6,168 nucleotides of DNA. Origin: Actinomycetota bacterium. Its GTDB lineage: Bacteria; Actinomycetota; Actinomycetes; UBA12327. Location of the stretch: positions 1-6,168 of the forward strand of contig JAPLBW010000139.1 of assembly GCA_026392555.1 (NCBI GenBank), written 5' to 3'. The notes under the pieces were generated by a model, which was given only the letters and a program-made list of their open reading frames with translations, made no database searches and was not told the DNA's origin. This document shows, piece by piece, positions 1 to 4,535 of this stretch; within the stretch, counting starts at the first letter, position 1; each line of letters opens with the position of its first letter. Position numbers and translations under genes: made by a program.

Positions 1-324
1 GACTCGACGGTATTCATCGCTGAAATCTTCACTGACTTCTACGTCGTCGACGTCGGCCACTTCCGCGCGAGGTGCCATGACAGGGGGTTCTGAAGGTTCA
101 GGCAGGGGCTCGACCAGCACCGTTGGTACTGCGGCAGCCTCACTGATTGGTGTTGGCTTGAGAACTGGTGCGACCTGCGCTATGGCTGTAGGTGCGGGAG
201 GAACAACGTTTCCACTGGGGGCAAAGCGATCGTGCGCAATGGCCGAGCCGGCGAAGAAGTCCTCACTGGGGGCGCTCCACGCCTGGTCGTCGCTTGGGAC
301 CGAGGTAAAACCGGTGGTCTCCAC
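1..324 (-). CDS. Proline-rich N-terminus of an unidentified gene after pilB (partial, runs off left edge)
   Basis: This reading frame opens with GTG at 322-324 and stays open for 108 codons to the window edge, so its 3' end is missing. An AAGGAGG ribosome-binding site at 330-336, five bases before the GTG, decides the start. The visible part begins METTGFTSVPSDD. Residues 36-85 hold 14 prolines mixed with Ala and Val, and the tail is acidic (ADVDDVEVSEDFSDEYRRV). There is no signal peptide or membrane segment, so this part is probably a disordered cytoplasmic segment ahead of a folded domain not yet reached. It follows pilB on the same strand after 82 bases. In type IV pilus clusters pilB is often followed by pilT and pilC. 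PilC normally starts directly with its conserved domain, so a PilT-type ATPase with a disordered leader is my best guess, but no PilT motif is visible. That the gene is real is fairly sure; its function is not. Confidence 0.72.
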   Translation of the reverse strand, partial: METTGFTSVPSDDQAWSAPSEDFFAGSAIAHDRFAPSGNVVPPAPTAIAQVAPVLKPTPISEAAAVPTVLVEPLPEPSEPPVMAPRAEVADVDDVEVSEDFSDEYRRV

Positions 325-329
325 TACAG

Positions 330-336
330 CCTCCTT
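330..336 (-). promoter_or_regulatory. Ribosome-binding site of the proline-rich gene
   Basis: On the minus strand the bases read AAGGAGG, a near-perfect match to the anti-Shine-Dalgarno sequence, followed by a 5-base spacer (CTGTA) and GTG. This site makes the unlisted left-edge reading frame credible and fixes its start. The wider 9-mer CAAGGAGGC is identical to that before pilB. Confidence 0.75.
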
Positions 337-376
337 GAAAGCACCCGGATTGGACGCCTGTCTGAAGGATCTATCG

Positions 377-402
377 GCGCTTTCGGGCAATTCCTTAAGC
401 GC
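377..402 (-). repeat. Inverted repeat between pilB and the next gene
   Basis: A perfect 6-bp inverted repeat (GCGCTT / AAGCGC) with a 14-base loop lies just after the pilB stop codon, in the 82-base gap before the next gene. No T-run follows it on the minus strand, so it is not a standard intrinsic terminator. It could be an mRNA-stabilising or processing hairpin, or chance, since a 6-bp stem is short. The rest of the gap holds only the ribosome-binding site. Confidence 0.3.
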
Positions 403-406
403 TGAT

Positions 407-2077
407 CTAGACCACTACGCGCAGGATCTCGTCAACGGAGGTCGTTCCATTGAGAACCTTGGTCATCCCGTCATCGCGCAGGGTCACCATGCCCGATCGC
501 AGGGCAGCAGCCGTAATTTCCGTGGCTGGGGCGTGCTCAACGGCCAAACGCTCGATTTCCTCGTTGACCATCATGACCTCGTGGAGAGCCATTCGGCCTT
601 TGTAGCCGGTACTTGAGCACGACGGGCAGCCCACGGGGCGATACAGGGTGGGAATCCCGGCCGACAAGTCCCAGTTGACCTTGGCGGCCGTCAGAGTCTC
701 CTCGGTCGGCGTGTAGGCCTCCTTGCACTTCATGCACAAGCGACGAGCCAGACGTTGGGCCAAGACAGCATCTACGGCCGAACCCACCAGGAAGGGCTCA
801 ATGCCGATCTCGGTCAAACGTGTGATGGCTGACGGCGCATTGTTGGTGTGCAGGGTGGACAGCACGAGGTGGCCGGTCAACGCAGCTTCAACAGCAATCT
901 GTGCGGTTTCGTGGTCGCGAATCTCACCGATCAGGACGATGTCAGGGTCCGATCGAAGAATCGATCGCAGCGAGGACGCGAACGTCAGACCGGCTTTGAC
1001 ATTGGTTTGCACTTGACTGATTCCTGGCAAGCGGTACTCAACTGGGTCTTCAACCGTGATGATGTTGACTTCGGGACGGTTCAAGATATTCAGCGTCGCG
1101 TACAGCGTTGTTGACTTACCCGATCCCGTAGGACCGGTCACCAAAATCATGCCGTAGGGCTTGCCAAAACTCTCGCTATACCGCTCGTAGTTGTTTTGCG
1201 TGAAGCCCAATTCAGACAAGTCCAGGCGGGCCGTGGAGTTGTCCAAAATTCGCATGACGACTTTCTCGCCCCACACGGTCGGCAAAGTCGCGACACGAAG
1301 GTCAATCTTCTTGCCGTGGGCTGATACCGAAAGGCGCCCATCCTGTGGGATTCGACGCTCAGCGATATTGATGTCTGCCATGATTTTCAGGCGTGAAATC
1401 ACACCGGATTGGATTGATTTGGGCGAACGCATGATCTCGTGCAGGACACCGTCAATGCGGTAACGCACGCGTAGATCGTGCTCAGTGGGCTCGAGGTGAA
1501 TGTCAGAAGCGCGGTCTTGGATCGCCTGGGTAATCAGCAGGTTCACGAACTTGACAATGGGTGCGTCTTCAACAACTGCCTTCAGGCCGGCCAGTTCATC
1601 GCCCGTGGCTTCGTCCGCATCTTCAAGAGCGGTGGTGAGGTCGTCAAGGTCAGAGTCAGCGCGGTAGTAGCGGTCAATCGCGGCCGCAACATCGGCGCGG
1701 GTGGCCACTGCTGGCAACACTTCATAGCCACTGATCGTGCGAATATCGTCCGCGGCGAAAACGTTGGCGGGGTCAGCCATCGCAACCACGATGCGGCCGT
1801 CTTCAAAGCCAATGGGAATGGCCATGTGCTGACGGCACACTGAACCAGGAATACGAGCAAGGGCAGAACCATCAACAGGAAAATCGCTGAGGTCAATAAA
1901 GCGCAATCCGATTTGCTGGGCCAAGGCTGCAACCAGTTGCGTCTCACTCAAGATTCCTTGATCAACCAACACGCGACCAAGACTGCGGCCCAACGTTTGA
2001 TGCTGATCAACGGCAACACCGAGCTGATCGGTCGTGATCAGCCCGTCCTCGAGCAGGATGTCGCCGAGTTGCTTCAC
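407..2077 (-). CDS. pilB: Type IV pilus assembly ATPase PilB (GspE/PulE family)
   Basis: PilB is the cytoplasmic hexameric ATPase that powers pilus extension by driving the inner-membrane platform protein PilC. The product is 556 residues, normal for the family. Residues 1-140 are an MshEN/T2SSE_N-type domain with two LG..L....G repeats (residues 3-26 and 32-55). The ATPase core follows: Walker A GPTGSGKST at 315-323 (Lys321), the Asp box ITVEDP with Glu343, Walker B DIVLIGEIRD at 379-388 (Glu385), and the His box TGHLVLSTLHT (His403, His410). Four cysteines, 448/451 and 484/487, form the usual zinc-binding tetracysteine site. I chose GTG at 2077 because the protein then begins (M)KQLGDILLEDG as family members do, with AAGGAGG six bases upstream; the ATG at 2170 would add 31 atypical residues. 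The alternative, a type II secretion GspE, is less likely in a Gram-positive. The gene follows aroE after 131 bases and opens the pilus block. Confidence 0.93.
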   Translation of the reverse strand: MKQLGDILLEDGLITTDQLGVAVDQHQTLGRSLGRVLVDQGILSETQLVAALAQQIGLRFIDLSDFPVDGSALARIPGSVCRQHMAIPIGFEDGRIVVAMADPANVFAADDIRTISGYEVLPAVATRADVAAAIDRYYRADSDLDDLTTALEDADEATGDELAGLKAVVEDAPIVKFVNLLITQAIQDRASDIHLEPTEHDLRVRYRIDGVLHEIMRSPKSIQSGVISRLKIMADINIAERRIPQDGRLSVSAHGKKIDLRVATLPTVWGEKVVMRILDNSTARLDLSELGFTQNNYERYSESFGKPYGMILVTGPTGSGKSTTLYATLNILNRPEVNIITVEDPVEYRLPGISQVQTNVKAGLTFASSLRSILRSDPDIVLIGEIRDHETAQIAVEAALTGHLVLSTLHTNNAPSAITRLTEIGIEPFLVGSAVDAVLAQRLARRLCMKCKEAYTPTEETLTAAKVNWDLSAGIPTLYRPVGCPSCSSTGYKGRMALHEVMMVNEEIERLAVEHAPATEITAAALRSGMVTLRDDGMTKVLNGTTSVDEILRVVV

Positions 2078-2083
2078 CGCGGG

Positions 2084-2090
2084 CCTCCTT
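2084..2090 (-). promoter_or_regulatory. Ribosome-binding site of pilB
   Basis: The minus strand reads AAGGAGG followed by the 6-base spacer CCCGCG and the GTG at 2075-2077. It sets the pilB start at this GTG instead of the ATG at 2170. The site begins five bases after the hairpin at 2096-2118, so folding of the leader could affect access by the ribosome. Confidence 0.8.
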
Positions 2091-2095
2091 GTTCG

Positions 2096-2118
2096 CACCG
2101 CCCGGAATCTTGGCGGTG
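2096..2118 (-). repeat. Perfect 7-bp inverted repeat in the pilB leader, next to the ribosome-binding site
   Basis: The arms CACCGCC (2096-2102) and GGCGGTG (2112-2118) are perfectly complementary and enclose a 9-base loop. In the pilB mRNA the GC-rich hairpin would end five bases before the AAGGAGG. There is no U-run after it, so it is not a standard terminator. It may be a translational control or stability element, or an operator half-site pair. The role is inferred; only the symmetry is seen. Confidence 0.45.
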
Positions 2119-2129
2119 GTTCTGCCTGA

Positions 2130-2157
2130 GTTATCGGCACCCTGCGAAAAAACTGAA
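2130..2157 (-). promoter_or_regulatory. Weak candidate promoter for pilB
   Basis: On the minus strand TTCAGT (2152-2157; three of six matches to TTGACA) is followed after 16 bases by GATAAC (2130-2135; four of six matches to TATAAT). A transcript from here would start around 2122 and have a leader of about 45 bases containing the 2096-2118 hairpin. The match is weak. The main support is position: this is the only sizeable gap in the window between the housekeeping genes and pilB. Confidence 0.22.
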
Positions 2158-2165
2158 CTCGCAGG
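2141..2165 (-). repeat. Perfect 7-bp inverted repeat with a T-rich loop, aroE-pilB spacer
   Basis: The arms CCTGCGA (2141-2147) and TCGCAGG (2159-2165) are perfectly complementary around an 11-base loop. On the minus strand the loop and the start of the second arm contain a run of six T. The structure lies 44 bases after the aroE stop. The T-run is inside the hairpin and not after it, so this is not a textbook intrinsic terminator. It could be an operator, a weak terminator variant or an mRNA end-protecting hairpin. Confidence 0.4.
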
Positions 2166-2208
2166 CACAAATACGCCCAAAACTTGTCCAGAAACGGGGC
2201 AAAACGGA

Positions 2209-3009
2209 CTATCTGGGGTTTAGGGCTGCCCGCAGGACTGCGATCGGGACCGTAGCTCCGGTCATCAACTCGACCTGGCCGAGCGCCTGGTGGACCAGCA
2301 AATCCAGCCCAGATAGCACCTCACCCGCCCAGTTCGAGGCCAAGGGCGTGGGCCAGGGGTAATAGATCGCGTCAAAAAGGAATCCGGCTTCCTGTGGCGG
2401 AGCCAGTTGCCCGGCTACCTCCGCCGGTGCGGTGTTCATCACCACTGGTCGATCCAGAACAGAACTCCCCTGACTCCACGGCACGACCTCGACGACCAAC
2501 CCTAAGAGCGTGCCTAGATCGTGCATGCGCCGCGACGACTCGCCGTCTCGAGCCACCACCGCAAGTTCGCGACTTCCCAGTTCATGCAGCGCCACCATGG
2601 CCGAGCGAGCCGTCGCCCCTGAGCCAAGAATCGTTGCGCTGTCGATGGAGACCACATGGCGTTCTTGTAAAGCCGCAACGATTCCGCTCACATCCGTGTT
2701 GTGACCTGATTTCAAACCGTTGTCAAAGATGACAGTGTTAGCAGCTTGGGTGAGTTCAACAACTGGCGTGCGGATATCAAGAACCGGTAACACCGCTTCC
2801 TTCAACGGCATGGTCAATGACAGTCCGGCCCATTCAGGGCCACACGCGCTGACAAAATCTGCGACAGCAAGAGCCGTGACATCAATGGCTTCGTAAGTCC
2901 AGGACACACCCAATTCCTGGTACGCGGCTCGATGCAGAGCAGGCGAAAGTGAGTGCTCGATGGGGTGACCCAGGACTGCTGCCCTGCGCAACGACCCTGC
3001 CTGACTCAC
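2209..3009 (-). CDS. aroE: Shikimate dehydrogenase
   Basis: AroE reduces 3-dehydroshikimate to shikimate with NADPH, the fourth step of the shikimate pathway to chorismate, in the cytoplasm. The 266-residue product is of normal length. It shows the substrate-binding block GHPIEHSLSP (Ser20, Ser22), the catalytic block LSLTMPLK (Lys70), AANTV (Asn91), GHNTD (catalytic Asp106), a nucleotide-binding loop GSGATAR (129-135), and the C-terminal substrate loop LVHQALGQ (Gln241). LSLTMPLK in place of the NVTVPxK seen in many bacteria resembles mycobacterial AroE. The region after beta-strand 2 reads VARDGESSRR, not the classical NRT of NADP-binding AroE, a change common in actinobacteria as far as I recall. 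The start is GTG at 3007-3009, which overlaps the mltG stop by GTGA; AAGGA lies seven to eight bases upstream inside mltG. It is thus translationally coupled to mltG. Confidence 0.95.
   Translation of the reverse strand: MSQAGSLRRAAVLGHPIEHSLSPALHRAAYQELGVSWTYEAIDVTALAVADFVSACGPEWAGLSLTMPLKEAVLPVLDIRTPVVELTQAANTVIFDNGLKSGHNTDVSGIVAALQERHVVSIDSATILGSGATARSAMVALHELGSRELAVVARDGESSRRMHDLGTLLGLVVEVVPWSQGSSVLDRPVVMNTAPAEVAGQLAPPQEAGFLFDAIYYPWPTPLASNWAGEVLSGLDLLVHQALGQVELMTGATVPIAVLRAALNPR
3006..3009 (-). promoter_or_regulatory. GTGA stop/start overlap, mltG-aroE
   Basis: The minus strand reads GTGA: GTG starts aroE and TGA ends mltG. AAAGGA lies about seven bases upstream within the mltG coding sequence. 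This is the second identical coupling junction in a row, so ruvX, mltG and aroE are very probably translated from one mRNA. Confidence 0.8.
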
Positions 3010-4070
3010 GGAAGTGTCCTTTTGTACTCGGCTTTGAACTTCAGGAATTCAGCGTACGAGTCGGTGAACTTGGTAATGCCCTTATCCGGGTCTGTCGTGA
3101 CGAAATAGATCCAAGGGCCGGCCACTGGAGCCACCGAAGCCTCCAGAGCTTGCTCCGACGGGGAGTTAATGGGTGTTGGTGGCAAACCATCGTTGCGATA
3201 CGTGTTGTATGGGGAATTGTTTTGTAGATCCTTCAATGTCAACAGACCAGAGGCGCCACCCAGCGAGTAGGCAACGGTGGAGTCAAACTGCAAACGCATT
3301 CCTTGCGAGACACGATTCAGGATCACTCGCGTGACCTTTGGGTAGTCAGCTGGAGCAACCTCGGCCTGAACCAAACTCGCGATGGTCACCGCTTCGTAGG
3401 GGCGAATACCTGCTGCCTCCGCCTTTCGCTCGAATTCAATACTGGCGGCCACTTGATTGAACTTGTCCACCATGGCACCAAGCAACGTCGTTGCCGTATC
3501 TGTGGGTTCAACATCGTAGGTCGCCGGAAAAAGAAAACCCTCTACGCGGTTCTTGGCATAGGCCGGCAGTCCTAGAGCTTGCGGATTGGCTAACACCTGC
3601 TCCACGTCTGCTTGGGAAATCTTGGTCTTAGTCACGATCTGTTGCGTGATCTCGCGAATCGATGCGCCCTCGCGGACAATGACACGAGCAGTGATGCGAG
3701 CCGATGGGTTCAACAGGCGCTTCACCGCCTCGGCAGCGCTCATTTTTAGTGGCATGGAATACGAACCAGGCCCAATGCTGCGGGAATCGGGGTTGTCCTT
3801 AGCCGCGGCAACAAAAGCTCGCTGGCTAGCCACCACATCAGCCTGTTCCAGGATCGTTCCGATCCGCTTGGCGCTGGCCCCCGACGGAATCGTGACGTCC
3901 ACCTGCCCGGAACCGCTGCCCTGGTAATCCTTAGGCGGCCCAAAAACAGACCACACTCCCCAGACCACACCGATCAGGAGTAGACCGACAACTACAAGTG
4001 CGACCACCAATGCCGGTCGCGCTTTCTTGCTCGGTGGTGCATCAACGGGAAGGTCAGGCTGAACGCTCAC
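3006..4070 (-). CDS. mltG: Endolytic transglycosylase MltG (YceG-like)
   Basis: MltG is a membrane-anchored lytic transglycosylase that cuts nascent peptidoglycan strands and so sets glycan chain length. From the GTG at 4070 the protein has 354 residues. It has a short cytoplasmic N-terminus with KKARP, one transmembrane helix at about residues 19-43 (ALVVALVVVGLLLIGVVW), an extracellular LysM-like part (about 60-125), and the YceG catalytic domain. The active-site glutamate should be Glu237, in the block ASLVQAEV. The following INR-like VILNRVSQGMRLQFDSTV and SPYNTYRNDGLPPTPI blocks are family hallmarks. An ATG at 4088 is in frame, but GTG at 4070 is preferred: it gives a GTGA overlap with the ruvX stop and has GAGG eight bases upstream. 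The gene lies in the usual actinobacterial order between ruvX and aroE, and the tight overlaps point to a single transcript. Confidence 0.93.
   Translation of the reverse strand: MSVQPDLPVDAPPSKKARPALVVALVVVGLLLIGVVWGVWSVFGPPKDYQGSGSGQVDVTIPSGASAKRIGTILEQADVVASQRAFVAAAKDNPDSRSIGPGSYSMPLKMSAAEAVKRLLNPSARITARVIVREGASIREITQQIVTKTKISQADVEQVLANPQALGLPAYAKNRVEGFLFPATYDVEPTDTATTLLGAMVDKFNQVAASIEFERKAEAAGIRPYEAVTIASLVQAEVAPADYPKVTRVILNRVSQGMRLQFDSTVAYSLGGASGLLTLKDLQNNSPYNTYRNDGLPPTPINSPSEQALEASVAPVAGPWIYFVTTDPDKGITKFTDSYAEFLKFKAEYKRTLP
4067..4070 (-). promoter_or_regulatory. GTGA stop/start overlap, ruvX-mltG
   Basis: The minus strand reads GTGA: GTG starts mltG and TGA ends ruvX. GAGG lies eight bases upstream, inside ruvX. 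This arrangement allows a terminating ribosome to restart, coupling the two products. It also argues against the ATG 18 bases upstream as the mltG start. Confidence 0.75.
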
Positions 4071-4522
4071 GATTCCAGCCTCACACATTCACCTGGTGCC
4101 TGACCGGAGGCTCGCTCCATATCAAGAGCGGACTGCAAAATCACCACGGCAGCTTGCTGGTCGATAACTGATCGAGATTGCTTTGCATTGCGGCCAGCTT
4201 GCCGCAATGACTTGGTTGCCTGTGTCGTCGACAGTCGCTCGTCCACCAGTCGCACTTCAAGCTCGGTTGCCTGCGCCAGTGAGTGTGCAAAAGCAATGGC
4301 CAGCTCGGCGGCCGGTCCGTTCGCACCCGACAACGACTTTGGTAGGCCAACCACGAACTCCATGGCATCTAACTCTTTGGCGAGCTCGATCAAACGTGCG
4401 ATGTCACCATCGCCGAAAGGAACCGTTTCAACAGGAGTCGCCAGCAACCCGTCCCGATCCGATAACGCCACGCCAATGCGCACCGACCCAACGTCAATGC
4501 CGATTCGAGCACCTGGTCGCAT
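4067..4522 (-). CDS. ruvX: RuvX/YqgF family putative pre-16S rRNA nuclease
   Basis: The 151-residue product is a full-length YqgF/RuvX protein with an RNase H-like fold. The family is linked to maturation of the 16S rRNA 5' end and, by proposal, to Holliday junction resolution; both roles are from family knowledge. Visible motifs are GIDVGSVRIGVALSD with catalytic Asp10, FVVGLPKSLSGANGPAA (57-72), VDERLST with Asp94/Glu95, and IDQQAAVVILQ with Asp121, which together supply the acidic metal-binding residues. The start is ATG at 4520-4522, 13 bases after the alaS stop, with only a weak purine-rich stretch (AGCGGA) as ribosome-binding site. The 3' end overlaps the mltG start by GTGA. Its position between alaS and mltG is typical for actinobacteria and supports co-transcription. 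Confidence 0.94.
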   Translation of the reverse strand: MRPGARIGIDVGSVRIGVALSDRDGLLATPVETVPFGDGDIARLIELAKELDAMEFVVGLPKSLSGANGPAAELAIAFAHSLAQATELEVRLVDERLSTTQATKSLRQAGRNAKQSRSVIDQQAAVVILQSALDMERASGQAPGECVRLES

Positions 4523-4535
4523 GGCCGGTTCCGCT

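Noticed and set aside
77..616. 179-codon open frame on the plus strand over the left-edge gene and pilB
   Set aside because: It is antisense to the pilB 3' end and to the proline-rich gene start, which has a good ribosome-binding site. No family motif is seen in the product.
2141..2165. Intrinsic terminator after aroE
   Set aside because: The stem is perfect, but the T-run lies in the loop and the bases after the hairpin on the minus strand (GTGCCGATAAC) are not T-rich, so I list it only as an inverted repeat.
2078..2170. N-terminal extension of PilB from an in-frame ATG at 2170
   Set aside because: The added 31 residues are arginine-rich and atypical for the family, and the AAGGAGG six bases before GTG 2077 together with the family-like KQLGDILL start argues for the shorter protein.
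1913..2362. 149-codon open frame on the plus strand across the aroE-pilB spacer
   Set aside because: It is antisense to the conserved N-terminus of PilB and C-terminus of AroE, and the product shows no recognisable domain.
4071..4088. Start of mltG at ATG 4088
   Set aside because: It would give a 22-base overlap with ruvX, while the GTG at 4070 gives the compact GTGA overlap with GAGG at good spacing.
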